Source of the DNA: Ophiura sarsii
Lineage: Eukaryota > Echinodermata > Ophiuroidea > Amphilepidida > Ophiuridae
Direction of reading: 5' to 3'
DNA length: 64,000 bases
NCBI GenBank assembly: GCA_035610835.1
Contig: CM069447.1
Coordinates: 44,861,893-44,925,892 of the forward strand
This document shows, piece after piece, positions 48,416 to 60,202 of this stretch. Position 1 is the stretch's first letter; the number at the start of each line of letters is the position of its first letter. The notes beneath the pieces were generated by a model, which saw nothing but the letters and a program-made list of their open reading frames with translations, did no database searches and had not been told where the DNA came from. Both the position numbers and the translations under genes were made by a program.

Positions 48416-49627
48416 TCGGCCGAGTGCACCAATGCGAGTAGCTGAAGAATAGCGATACCTCGCTAGTAACTGAGGCGTAATCCAAAATTTTGAGAGCGCC
48501 AATGCAGGGTAAATTACTAGGCTAGTAACTGGCGGGTAATTTACGCTAAATGTTATACCTGACCGGACCCAAGAGTAAGTTGGGGCATAACGTTTTATGC
48601 CACAAGTCAGTCGATTCTAGCAGTAGCGTAAATTTGATGTGAACATTGGAGGGGATGATGATTCGCTGATGATGAAGGACCAATTGCGCTTGCATGCCCA
48701 GGGGGTGTCTATTTGAAGTGGAATGTGACCCCTCATAAGCTGAAAGATTTTATATTTTTGAAAATCCATTCATGCAATTTTGTGATTTTTTTAGTCAAAA
48801 TTTAGATCAACTCCTTTTGCCCATTCAAACACTAATCGCACCGACTTTGGGTCATATTTTGACCAAAATCTACTAATTGTCCAAGGATCTTAAATAATCA
48901 ATAAATAAATAAACTTATTCTTGTTTTTATTAATTGAAAATTGATAAAGCCAAGTGTTAACATTATTATGAGTGGAAGGGTAGAACTAGAAGAACGAAGA
49001 AAAAAAAAGCATATCGTGCCATGCGTGGTCTGGGGATCGAACCGGGGTTCTGCGGTTAACAAGCGAAGGACAAGGTATCCACGCCACGGAACTACTTGTG
49101 TTAAGAGATGTGTTATAATTGTATATAATTGTTTCCCTCGGGTGCTTGTGTTTGTCATTAACATTGTGCTTTTTGGTGCAATGTTTGTATGTGCCCCTCG
49201 CCCAAAATATGTTTGTAATGTCATGATAGTCCTTATGTTTGAAAAAGCGGTAATCAAACTTCGAAATTTTTGGCCATAAAATGGCATCATTTTTTTCCGG
49301 ATCGCAGGCCGACTCCACTTGATTCTTGATTTACACTCACCTATGACCTAGCGAGTGACGACACGTTTATAATATTACGGAGGACCATCCACGTCAGAAT
49401 TTACAGTAAACTATAGGTTAATACTTGGCATATACGCCAATTAATTTTGTAAGGGGACGATGCTGATTAATGTGGATATTTACCTCACTAGTTGCTATTC
49501 TGGTGTTACTCGTCAGTTATGCTCTAAGAATTACATCGTTAGTAAGTTATGCTACAGTTAGAGCATAACTACTAGGGAGGTAGCTTACCTCCCTATTAAG
49601 TTACCCGTCATTGGTGCACTCGGCCGA
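48416..49627. mobile_element. PIF/Harbinger-like TIR element, TTA target
   Basis: Perfect 19-bp terminal inverted repeats, TCGGCCGAGTGCACCAATG and its complement (48416-48434, 49609-49627), flanked by TTA on both sides (48413-48415, 49628-49630). Subterminal words (AGTAACT, GGGTAATTTAC, GAGCATAACT) recur in both orientations. The 3-bp TWA target suits PIF/Harbinger, but no transposase or Myb-like ORF is recognisable in the 1.2 kb. Confidence 0.75.
49010..49105 (-). other. tRNA-like segment with GTT anticodon-like loop
   Basis: On the minus strand CCGTGGCGTGGATACC is followed by TTCGCTTGTTAACCGCAG (an Asn-like GTT anticodon arm) and CCGGTTCGATCCCCAG, a near-consensus B box. T-stem and acceptor pairing are poor, so it is probably not functional. 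It lies inside the Harbinger-like element. Confidence 0.45.
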
Positions 49628-49630
49628 TTA

Positions 49631-50897
49631 TGTTTGCTTCGGACTAAAGTCGCTCAACACAAAAAGCCGATGTAGCATTTCGCCCTGTATTGAAATAACT
49701 TCTCACCATCCATAAATGAAACGTCACTCTCGTTTCCAGACGCGTTAAATCGGTAGGAATCGATGTGCTACTGTCCGTTGCGCTCATTGGTTCGAGTCTA
49801 GGTGTAATACGATACTGGGTGAAATAAGTGACTAAAAACTTTACAATAGTGTTACATCTATCGCTTCGGTGAATGTGCGTATTAAATTAATATGTTTCAA
49901 ATATTAGAAGTATTTTAACTTTCACCGTTGCTTTTTAATCAAACTAATTTCATGTATCCCGTAATAGTTAGTATTATATTATTATGTAGTTGCGGCATTA
50001 TACTATCAATACCCATACTGTTTACTGGGCTTTTCAAACATGCCAGTCATACATGTGTAGGCGAAAGAGACATATAGTATCAGCTCCGCACAACATTTCA
50101 ATAGGGATAATCATCCCCTCTTTTGAAAATCTATGGTTAAGGTAACTAACTGTTTTTATGTAAAACGGTCATTTATAATACATTTGTAAACCTTCATGCA
50201 ATTCATTGGTGAAAAATACTAAAACACTATTAACGGACGTTGAGATCGCCGAGATTAAAAGCTCTCTTTGTCAACATCAACGATTGTCATCTTTGACGAA
50301 GCGCAGTTATTTATTTAATTATTTTTTAATAAAGGTCTTGTATCGTTTAAAAAGTGTGGGTTTTAACATGGTCGATGTGATCATTGTGATCAGTATTGTA
50401 AAATGCTTCCCCTTCATATATTATTGATTTCTGTTTTCTTGAATTGGGGGCTTGAAAGTCCCCAATGACCGTATTCAATTTGAAAATAGCATTCAAAACA
50501 TATAGTGGCCGCATAATAATAATCGTGGTCTGGGGCGTGTGTAAACAAACGCAAAACATGAAAAATAGGTTCGACCTATCACACACAGAAATGTTTACCT
50601 AAGTTATGTAAAATTTTACATAATTTTGAAGCACGTATAGAACACCAAAACAATTTGGTAAAATTTTACATAAACTCTGTTTGGTAAAAAAACCCAAACT
50701 ATTATGTATAAAAATGCAATTTTACTAGGTATTTATTTTGCACAGTGGCTAGGTATAAATTTTACTTAACTAGTTACGGATTTTTTTAACGTAAATACTT
50801 TGTAATATTGTACCACATGTTATGTAAAAAACCCACAACATTATGGGAAATTTTGCTTAATTTTTTAGTAAATATTTACAAAATGACAAGGTATTTT
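49631..50897. other. No gene seen
   Basis: AT-rich. From about 50600 TTACATAA/TTATGTAAA words are frequent. Confidence 0.5.
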
Positions 50898-51035
50898 TTA
50901 CTGAATTTGAATGTAGGTTTAAGGTGATTGTTTACACAATCACCGGGTATTTTTGACTGAATTTGGATGTATTTTTTAGGCAATTGTTTACACAATTGCT
51001 GGGTATTTTTTACTGAATTTGGATGTAAGTTTTAG
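50898..51035. repeat. Short tandem repeat (~60-bp unit)
   Basis: Units share TTTACTGAATTTGGATGTA and GGTGATTGTTTACACAAT or GGCAATTGTTTACACAAT, repeated two to three times with drift. Confidence 0.7.
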
Positions 51036-51052
51036 GTAATTTCAAGGGAGTT

Positions 51053-51954
<902 letters not shown>

Positions 51955-51962
<8 letters not shown>

Positions 51963-52021
51963 TTGTCAATGTATTCCGGAGGAACTCCCCACCGGCTGAG
52001 TGTTTCTCTAACGCTCGCCAT
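51955..52021 (-). CDS. First coding exon of a host gene, SAM-like N-terminus (partial)
   Basis: On the minus strand an ATG with good context (ACAAGATGG: A at -3, G at +4) opens a frame reading MASVRETLSRWGVPPEYID and then KFE. After 22 codons plus one base it meets GAAG|GTAAGG, a near-consensus 5' splice site. The pattern (short lead, V..TL..WG.P..YI..F) resembles helix 1 of SAM (sterile alpha motif) domains, often read as LxxWGLxxYxxxF. SAM domains are ~65 residues and mediate protein-protein interaction, so most of the domain would lie in the next exon. I could not identify that exon. The intron immediately enters the inverted-repeat and microsatellite region. This is the only segment with start codon, coding-like composition and splice signal together. 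Family assignment is tentative. Confidence 0.5.
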
Positions 52022-52320
52022 CTTGTATAATTACACGAGGAGATTTTACCCAGCGATTAGGGAAAGATTACGACTTTCACCAATCATATCGATAATTCTT
52101 ACTTAACACGTTGGGCGAAATCACCTTTTACCGATTAAATTGTATTTTAGACTTTTGTTTTACTTAATTTCGATAAAATATCTACAAACCCCGGTAATTA
52201 TCTCCGATACATTTCAAAAATGTAATTTTAAAAGTTACAAAATGGTTTAGTAATAAAGAATACCTCGCATTGTGTACTTTTTGCATACTTTTACTTTACA
52301 TTACGTTATTTTACTTAACG
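52022..52320 (-). promoter_or_regulatory. Presumed 5' UTR/promoter of the SAM-like gene
   Basis: Sequence upstream of the minus-strand ATG. No TATA box at a convincing distance and no CpG island. Called only by position; the transcription start is unknown. Confidence 0.25.
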
Positions 52321-52773
52321 TGCGCAAAATTTCTGTGTGTGTACGACGATTCAGTTGAACTTTGGAATATATATATAAATATTGATAGCCCACAAAATAG
52401 AGATAATAAATTAATATCTGCCTGTATAAACAATAGAGATAATAAAAACAGGGATGATCGCCTTTAATTGAAATGCTCTAGAAAAGTGTTACTATATCTG
52501 TATCGCTCGCACCAGTACGACTTGCTGCTCGCAGATATTATAACAAGAAGAGTGATAAAAACACAATCCTCGCTTAGAGGGGGTTCAATTTGAATGCCAG
52601 CAGAAATAAAGTAAGAGTATTTTAAAGAGAATTGTGTCATATCAAGACATGCACTTTCAGTTTGCTTGAAATCAAGTTTCAAGATCTGTTTTTATAACAT
52701 AGAGTCATAGTTATATTGTACATGATTGTTTACATAATAAACTACCCTGAACTTTAGAGTCATAGTTATATTG
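52321..52773. other. No gene seen
   Basis: AT-rich; CATAGAGTCATAGTTATATT and a near-copy occur at 52698 and 52756, just left of the Tc1-like MITE. Confidence 0.5.
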
Positions 52774-52775
52774 TA

Positions 52776-53439
52776 AACTCCTCACAAAAAGTATCGAAAC
52801 ACCTTACACATGATCCAATAATTAACGGTCCGAAAGGGTATAAAATATTTTGTTCTGCGTATTTTGACACCTCGATTGTTAAGATACGATGTTGCGGAGC
52901 GGAGTTATTGTCATTTCAATGGACGTAGGTGCAGTTTCAAAAGTGACAATCGTCCCTATATAAGCAGGTTTGCATTACTGTTATCAATGATCATGATGAT
53001 CAGGTTTATGCTTTACACACGCTGTGGTGAACAATGATAGTGGACACACAAAGACAAAGTACTGAAGACAAAGATAAAGTCATGGCAAAGTTGAAGTTGA
53101 ATGAAAACAATAAATCTGTGTTGTGGAAGGAGCACATTATCTTCAGTTTCTGAGTGTATGCTGAATTTTTGTACACGTGTGTAAAGCATAAAACCAGATC
53201 ATTCAAAACAATAAATGCAAACTTGCATCTATTGGGATGATTGTCACTTTTGAAACTGGACCTACGACCACTGAAATGGCAATAACTCCGCTCCGCAACA
53301 TCGTATCTCAACAATCGAGGTGTCAAAATACGCAGAATAAAATTATGCACTTGATCATTGGCTTTGATTAATTTATACCTTTCGGACTGTTACTTATTGG
53401 AGCATGTGTAAGGTGTTTCGATACGTTTTGTGAGGAGTT
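52776..53439. mobile_element. Tc1/mariner-like fold-back MITE
   Basis: Ends AACTCCTCACAAAAAGTATC and the complement of AACTCCTCACAAAACGTATC, flanked by TA on both sides (52774-52775, 53440-53441). The arms extend over 180 bp (e.g. CAACATCGTATC, CTTTTGAAACTG) with an inner inverted pair GTTTATGCTTTACACACG near 53003. A minus-strand 114-codon frame across the right arm has no transposase motif. Confidence 0.8.
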
Positions 53440-53559
53440 TACATGATTGTTTACATAAACAAACTCCCTGAACATTTGAGTTAAAAGTCCCAAATAGGAA
53501 TATTTTGTATCTAATTAACAATAGACTTATCACATCAAAGTCAACCAGGGGCAAAACAA

Positions 53560-53780
53560 CTAATTAAGTAATGGATAATTAATAAATGATTAATATATAA
53601 TTAATTATGATTCATTAATGATTAATTAAGTATCAATAAATTAATTATCAATATTTAATTATCAAGTATTAATTAATAATACTTATCAATCATCAATTTA
53701 TTATTGAGTAATTAATGATTAATAAATAATTAACTAATGATTAATGAATGATTACTGATTATTTAATAATAAATAATAAA
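53560..53780. repeat. AT-rich (TTAATGATTAA) low-complexity block
   Basis: Made almost wholly of TAATTAATGATTAATAA-type words, about 90 percent AT by eye. Confidence 0.8.
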
Positions 53781-55000
53781 CTTTTTTACTAACTTTTCAA
53801 TTGCAATCTTTAAGCTTGAGCCATAATAATGGGGCACTTTAATAGATACAAAAACCAGTCATTATAATTAGTTGCTACAATATGAAACACTAATGCATGA
53901 TTTACCCAGGGACAATCTTTGATTTACCATGGCATGTGTAGTTTTCCATTATTAAAATTCACAATTTAGTGTATTGACCCTTTGCACCAATCTCTCACCA
54001 AAACCAATTACTTTTCCACTACTACTATTTCAGGTCATTGTGTCAATACCGTGGTGAATGATGGGACTTATTATAAGTGCACAAAGACGGTGATGTGGTC
54101 CTTGCGTGTTATGAGTCTATCTGCAAAATTGTGAAAAGGCTGTGTATGGATAATTGGAAATAGTTATAATCAGCTGTTATGATTGGTTGACAGGGTTGTT
54201 TGTTAACTTGTATGGGTGAACATGCGAACAAATGAAACCAAACGTACTTGACGGTTTGGGGGGCATTATTTAACACTATACCTAGAGAACCAAATGCAAT
54301 ATATCCATGATGTGACCTTGCTAGAATTAAGTTGATCTCTGCAACGAGCGTGCTGAACTTGTACCAGTACAGGTTAGTTTCATTATGATTATTCTGCATA
54401 GACTGCTTGGTGCAGCCTTCCCCTCCTTGACACATGGTGTATCGTGTATAATTTTAAAACATAAGTCAATGGTATTAAGCATTTAAAATGTCAAGATCCT
54501 TAGTATAAAAAGATTCCCACTGCTCTCTTAATTACGATTTTTGTTTGTTTCGCAACTGTGTTGACAAAAGAAATCATGTTCGTCCCAAAATGCGAAGTTC
54601 CTGTCCTACGTAGTGCGGTGAACTGTGGCGTGTGGGGATGATAAGGAATGCGGTATACAGGTACGATACTACATTTTAAGGATCAATTCTACCCGCGTCT
54701 GCGCGTTTACGTGAATGCGTAATTAGCTGATGAATGTTTATGAGTTATATAGTCACATTATATAAAACAAATATTACATGCCTTTTGTTGGTGCAATAGT
54801 AAAACTAAGTCACTCGGTCCAATTTGGATTGTTTCAATACAACCGGCTTCGCTTCATGTAAAGTCCTAATTTGTTATAGTTTGTATTATATTACACCTTG
54901 AAATTTCCTTTTCATTTGATCGGTGGATTATGTCACATTACATGCAATATATGTCACATTTCATTGAAAATATTCCAGTTTAATACGTGCGTCATTCATC
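53781..55000. other. No gene seen
   Basis: AT-rich non-coding sequence. A 108-codon minus-strand frame at 54109-54435 has no recognised domain. Confidence 0.5.
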
Positions 55001-55177
55001 ATGCAATTTGGTTCCATTTGCCGTGCATTTTTAGTTTTATTCGCTTTGCTTCTTTGCACGCCTCATGCTTTTTTCAGCTGGCAACAGTCCATATATACAT
55101 GCGCTAATATTGAACTGAGCCCCGATGATGCGTTTGTGTTATGGCCAGCCTGCTGGCAGTGCAAGTGTTCCCAATAA
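55001..55177 (+). CDS. Candidate 58-aa secreted Cys-containing peptide
   Basis: ATG to TAA, 58 codons. The N-terminus MQFGSICRAF is followed by a strongly hydrophobic LVLFALLLC and then TPHAFF, which looks like a signal peptide with cleavage after PHA (about residue 23). The predicted mature part is ~35 residues with C34, C51, C54 and C56 (WPACWQCKCS at the end) and an acidic middle (ELSPDDAF). I recognise no family. A TTTTTTCAG inside the frame is also a possible splice acceptor, so this could be a chance ORF or part of a spliced gene. Its favour rests on the signal-like start and the cysteine-rich end; against it are its small size and the surrounding repeats. Confidence 0.3.
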   Translation: MQFGSICRAFLVLFALLLCTPHAFFSWQQSIYTCANIELSPDDAFVLWPACWQCKCSQ

Positions 55178-55258
55178 CCAATGTTCTGGTGAAAATGTCG
55201 TAATCCGTCCTGCTTAAGTCCGTGGCATGTAGAAATAGAGAGGCCTATCATGGTTTGT

Positions 55259-55686
55259 CAGGGCCGTCAGCAACTTTTGCCCAAGGGGGGTGCGTTTTCA
55301 CGATTTTTTTACCGGAAAGGGGGGTGCGTTTTCACGATTTTTACCGGAAAGGGGGGTGCGTTTTCACGATTTTTTACCGGAAGTAGTAATATGACGTCAG
55401 AGTGTTAGTGCTGCAGCACGCTGACGATGCGAGCGCGAAGTCAATAACGGGTGGGTTCCAGGGGCCCGCCGTTGGGCCCCTGGTGGGGGTCCAGGGGCCG
55501 AAGCCCCCGGAAGCTCTGAGCATTACAGCGAATTTAGGACACAATTTTCATGTATCTTGCCATCGTTGACCCCATTTTCCATTCATAAAACAACATGTTA
55601 CCCTAAATGAAAAAGAGAAAAAAAGAAGAAGAGATTTTCAAGGGGGGTGCGTCCGCACCCAACGCACCCCCCTTCTGACGGCCCTG
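55259..55686. mobile_element. MITE with CAGGGCCGTCAG ends and 5-bp TSD
   Basis: Ends CAGGGCCGTCAG and CTGACGGCCCTG, flanked by TTTGT (55254-55258, 55687-55691). Inside, a ~33-bp unit GGGGGGTGCGTTTTCACGAT...ACCGGAA repeats three times after the left end; GGGGGGTGCGTCCGCACCC lies at the right. CAGGG ends with a short TSD fit a hAT-related group. Confidence 0.8.
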
Positions 55687-55888
55687 TTTGTTCTGCCTGT
55701 ATAGCTCGGATTATAATTGCCTTCTGCTTTTGATGGGACTTATGTTAATGCAGTAGACAAGACAAACGTTGTAAGTGAGAACGCAAGCTTTAAGGCACAT
55801 CTAGGCTTAAATTAGGTCAGCTTAAAATAAGCTTACTTTTTTAAATGCCTACCGATTTCCGATTTATTATAAAAATAGTCTACTATAA

Positions 55889-56824
55889 ATCTCTGACGGT
55901 TCGGTAAAACTCTGTATCTATCGCAAGAAAACCCACACCGACCAATATCTCCAATTCTCATCTCATCATCCGTTACATCAGAAATTGGGAGTGATCAGGA
56001 CTTTGTTAGACCGGAGTGAGTCAATTGTGACAGAGGAGGAAGATCGCGTTCTGGAGGAGCAACACATCAAAAAAGCTCTTGCAACTTGCGGTTACCCAGA
56101 GTGGACCATTGAAAAAGTGAAAAAAGACAGATGCATAAAGAAATCCAAGAAGGAGCTTACCAAAAAGAAAAAGGACATCGATAATCCTAGCAAGGGTTTA
56201 GTTGTTGTTCCCTATGTGGCAGGTGTTTCTGAGCGCATCGCTAGAGTTTACAAAAAACATGGTTTTTCGACTTGTTTTAAACCACACCAGACATTACGCA
56301 ATTTACTTGTGCACCCAAAGGACAAGATAGACCTCCAACAAAAAGCAGAAACTGTCTACGAGATTCCTTGCTCTGGTTGCCCAAAATCATACATTGGCGA
56401 AACTGGTCGTGCCTTCGGAACCCGCTTACAAGAACACAAGAAAGAGGTTCAGAAATTTGAAAAGAAACCATACACTCGTTCCACGAGGAAAGACTCTACT
56501 ACGGTAAAACACAAATCAGCAATTACCGACCATGTAGCGGCTACAAATCACACCATCGATTGGGACAAGGCCACAACGATAGACCGCGAATCGGACAGAA
56601 CAACAAGATGGCTTAAAGAAGCCATTTGGATTCGGAGAAGGGGGGAGAACACACTCAACAAAGATGAGGGGTCTTACACACTGCACAACATCTACGATCA
56701 ACTCGTCGGAACTACGCCCTCTACAACGGCGGGTCCCAGCAACAGGAAATCCCTAATTCCTGTTGCCTCCAGACAGAGTTGCCAGTCTGACGAGGCTGCT
56801 AGTTTAGCAGTGAAACGTAAGTAA
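55889..56824 (+). CDS. 5'-truncated PLE: RT C-terminus plus GIY-YIG endonuclease
   Basis: The frame is open from 55889, after an in-frame TAA at 55886, to a stop near 56824. It starts inside the RT C-terminal region (GSVKLCIYRKKTHTDQYLQF, then SSHHP), so the Met at 55985 is not the native start. Counting from that Met: a Lys-rich linker (43-64), a PYVAGVSERI segment (76-85), and GIY-YIG motifs VYEIPC (124-129), SYIGETGR (135-142), R147 and H151, the likely catalytic Glu 212 in KEAIWIRR, and NTLNKDEGSYTL. It belongs to a different PLE lineage from 16187-17320, because linker and motif sequences differ widely. The endonuclease frame is intact; the RT catalytic core is missing, so it is a dead or dying copy. 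Confidence 0.9.
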   Translation: MSDGSVKLCIYRKKTHTDQYLQFSSHHPLHQKLGVIRTLLDRSESIVTEEEDRVLEEQHIKKALATCGYPEWTIEKVKKDRCIKKSKKELTKKKKDIDNPSKGLVVVPYVAGVSERIARVYKKHGFSTCFKPHQTLRNLLVHPKDKIDLQQKAETVYEIPCSGCPKSYIGETGRAFGTRLQEHKKEVQKFEKKPYTRSTRKDSTTVKHKSAITDHVAATNHTIDWDKATTIDRESDRTTRWLKEAIWIRRRGENTLNKDEGSYTLHNIYDQLVGTTPSTTAGPSNRKSLIPVASRQSCQSDEAASLAVKRK

Positions 56825-58122
56825 ATTGTGAGTATCCTATTCACATTTTATTGGATTTGTACATAACGAAATCTTATCTCAAAAAGTCTACTATACAGGT
56901 GTTATATAAAACAAATGATCATGATCATTTCGGCTTCGGCAATACAATTTCCGGGAAGCGAACTTATTTTAAACTGTAAAAAACATTTGGCCAAACACTG
57001 TATACATGTATCATCAGTCTCATCATGTATACTAAACGCTTCATTCCTTCAAGGTATCACATGTTGTTTACGGTAAATAGTATCGCTCCCGAAAATATGT
57101 GAACTGGTACCACAAAATGAGAGTAAAGTAGCCAAATTTGTTTTTGTTTTTTGTTCTTCACATTTTCAGAAAGTAGATGTCCCCGGGTTTAAAATGACAC
57201 AAAAGTTGTTATAATAGCCCATTCCAAAGTGAAATTATGATACATTAAAGTTAATCACCGCTTTAGTTATTGAATTGGAGAAAAAGGCCTTCAAAGTCAG
57301 TGAAGCTTGTCGTCATTTGGTGTACAAATGCCAATCACAGGTCTTAACGAGAAAAAAAATTTATGCCAAAGACCTCTTATTAAACGGCCTTTCTTTGGTT
57401 CTTTGAGTTTACAGGGTTCAAACTACTATTACTAGTTCCGGAAAGCCTTGACCTTTAAGACCATACCAAATTTGCCAGGAGATACTATTTTAAAACTGTG
57501 GAAATGACGATGTAAGCAAGGTAACTTCGAGACATTTAGAGACATTTTTCCTCTCTTTGCGTTCATTTCTTGAGATGTAAGAATAAAATGCCCTCTCTAA
57601 AATTACTCAGAAAACATATTTAGACTCAAATTTTCCCGAAAATGAAAATATCTCATTTTCGACCTTCCCTTGTCAAATCGACTATTTCAGGCCATAACTC
57701 AAAATCAGCCCCAGCGACTTTACGCTCATTTTGCGGTGCCAGGTCACATATGGTTGGTTGAGGAATTGAACCCGGGATTCCTCCGTGGCCCCTATGCTAC
57801 ACTAGACTAACTGTTTTGGCATAGTCGTTGATAAAGATATTAATGTATTTAGTATGGAGTTATTCAAGCATCACATATCGTACGCGTTGATGATCCCCAT
57901 ACTTATTTCAAAATTAAAACAATGAAGCGATTAGCATTTTAAACAATGAAAAATAAAATTGTTCATTAGGACTCCGTGTACAATTACGTGACCTCGTGTT
58001 CGCGCTGATTTCATTAGACTGATGCAAAGTCTTTTACAACTGTATTGTACTGAACTATTAGAACAGTAAGACTAATTACCTCTTCTGGATTACGCACAGA
58101 AATAGTCATGCACATTATACAC
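56825..58122. other. No gene; tRNA-like piece at 57745-57815
   Basis: No supported gene. PLE 3' non-coding sequence may continue for an unknown distance, but I saw no hammerhead-like motif here. Confidence 0.5.
57745..57815 (-). other. tRNA-like remnant
   Basis: Minus strand: GTCTAGTGTAGCATAGGGG (A-box-like), CACGGAGGAATC, then CCCGGGTTCAATTCCTC, a match to the GGTTCRANNCC B-box consensus. It lacks complete stems. Best read as a tRNA pseudogene or SINE head. Confidence 0.45.
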
Positions 58123-58125
58123 TAA

Positions 58126-58867
58126 GGCCGTGTTCCCACATAGAACAAAATCCCGAGTAGTCTAGACTAGTCCGGACCCGGTCCGGACTAAATCGCTAGT
58201 GGGAACGCGATTCAAGTAGGTCCCGGTCCGGACTCAAAGTGGTTTTTGTTATTTTTTAAGACCACCTTTAAAGGTAGTCTTGGTCCGGACTAAATCAATA
58301 ATTGTTCATGTGGGAACGCGATTCACTCGAGACTAGTCGAGACCCGGACCACTTGACCCGGTGACCTTTGCAATAGCGCGAATATTACTGCGCCTTGTAG
58401 TTACGGCGCGGCGTTATACAAAAAGTCGCTCGCGTTATACAAAAAGTCGCTCGCGTTATAAAGGAAGACTCGCGCGATATACATAAAGTCTCGCGCGTGG
58501 TGAAATAGGACGCAGTGATCGTCACGATTTTAGGTAAACAACTTAATTAAACAGTATTTCAGCACTAGTTTGTGGTTTTATATCAACTAATGAGACTTAT
58601 CATTGTTATGCGAAGCCGATTGTAGCTATTTCTACTATTTGTATCCTATTTCCATGTCATAAAGGGAATTTTACATGTGTTTTCGGCGATTTTTGAATGG
58701 TTTTAGATTTACATCCGGGTCTGGGTGGATTTTGTTTTTAGACCACATAGACCACTTTACTGAATCATCGTTGTGACGACCACTTATGTGGGAACGCAAC
58801 TTTCAAGTGGGTGTCGGTCCGGACTAGTCCGGACCGGGACAACTTCTACTTATGTGGGAACACGGCC
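58126..58867. mobile_element. PIF/Harbinger-like MITE with GTCCGGAC palindromes
   Basis: Ends GGCCGTGTTCCCACATA and complement, flanked by TAA (58123-58125 and 58868-58870). The 8-bp palindrome GTCCGGAC occurs six times, clustered near both ends. GTGGGAACGCGATTCA occurs twice and a related GTGGGAACGCAAC near the right end. No ORF of note. Confidence 0.8.
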
Positions 58868-58870
58868 TAA

Positions 58871-59619
58871 GTTTCAAGCGGGCCACTGCAACGTAGTCTA
58901 AATTTAACGGATTGACTGGACGGTTCTTGAGGGCGTATCAGCCCGTATTCGTGGGACTTTGAAAAAGAGTGTCCCCTCTTTAGTTAATTTCTCTATGCTG
59001 ATAGCCTGTTGCGAATAAAACTTGTCTCTTACACATGTACGTGTCGGTTTCACTCAGTGTTTTATTAGACCATAACCAGGGATTATATAATTATGGGATA
59101 GGTCACTCCTCAGACAAAATTTCGCCTACTAAAACCAAATTCACGGGTGAAGGTTTTATAGGGAGCGCACTATCATGGTCGTAACAAACCAGACGACATG
59201 CGACTTGGTGGTTTTTATCGGCTCAAATCATGATTTGTGGCACAGAAATAGTACATCAATGGTAACAAAAAGCTGATTGTGATTTAGAGTAGAACTGATT
59301 TGCTTTGATGATGGTAGAATTTAGTTCTTATATGACACGAAACATTCAGAATTGGTTATTTGAAATTAATTAACGTAGAACAAAATACGAATTTTAAATT
59401 GTGGATGGCTTCGTCTGGCAGTGACAGAGGAGAGGCGTGGCGTTATTTTCATTTGATTAATATTGTAATCAGATCAGTTGGGATGGACGCCGGATCGCGA
59501 CGATCACATCGTGTGAGGTCATGAATAGTCATGTTGCTGAATATTTATTCACAACGAATGATTGACAGTTTACGCTTAACCTCCGGGTGAAGCACTGATA
59601 GAGTGCGCTATACTGTGAA
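58871..59619. other. No gene seen
   Basis: No supported coding region or bounded element. Confidence 0.5.
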
Positions 59620-59998
59620 CAGGGCCGTCAGCAGCTTTTGCCCAAGGGGGGTGCGTTTTCACGATTTTTTACCGGAAGCAGTGGCGTAGCTAGGTTTTTT
59701 TTCTCGTAAAAGGTTGCCCCAACATTTTTCCAAGTCAGTCACCTCGTGAATTTCACGTAAGTGGGGGAGGGGGGGGGGGGGGGGGGGATTGGTGAAGTCA
59801 AAAAAATTCGCACGGACACAAAATTTCGCAGTCCAAAAAACACTGTAGTTAATGTTTTATGAGTAGTTTTACTATCATTGAAATTTGAAACTAAGAAAAA
59901 CGCAATTTTTACCTTAAAAAAAAAGAAGAAAAAAAGAAAGAAAAGATTTTCAAGGGGGGTGCGTCCGCACCCAACGCACCCCCCTTCTGACGGCCCTG
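59620..59998. mobile_element. CAGGGCCGTCAG MITE containing a truncated hAT MITE
   Basis: Same ends as the element at 55259-55686, with 5-bp TSD GTGAA (59615-59619, 59999-60003). At 59679 the sequence switches to CAGTGGCGTAGCTAGG and follows the hAT MITE of 47360-47812 through its G tract (59763-59788), then returns to the host MITE near 59905. The inner hAT copy lacks its right terminus. Confidence 0.85.
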
Positions 59999-60202
59999 GT
60001 GAACCAAATCTCAACAATGGCCAGACATGAGAGTCATAGCCCTGCCATAACTTGAACCCATGCATTCGAGACAATGAGTACATCCTGTCAAATCGATAAC
60101 ACTTTCTAAGCTTTAAGATGCTTCCTACGACTATGAACCATCGTGACCACAGAAAAGTGAGACACAGCTTACATTGTTATAAGTCCCCTCTACCTACCTT
60201 TC

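Noticed and set aside
48898..49318. 110-130 codon ORFs on both strands
   Set aside because: Overlapping frames inside a TIR element and across a tRNA-like segment, with no domain.
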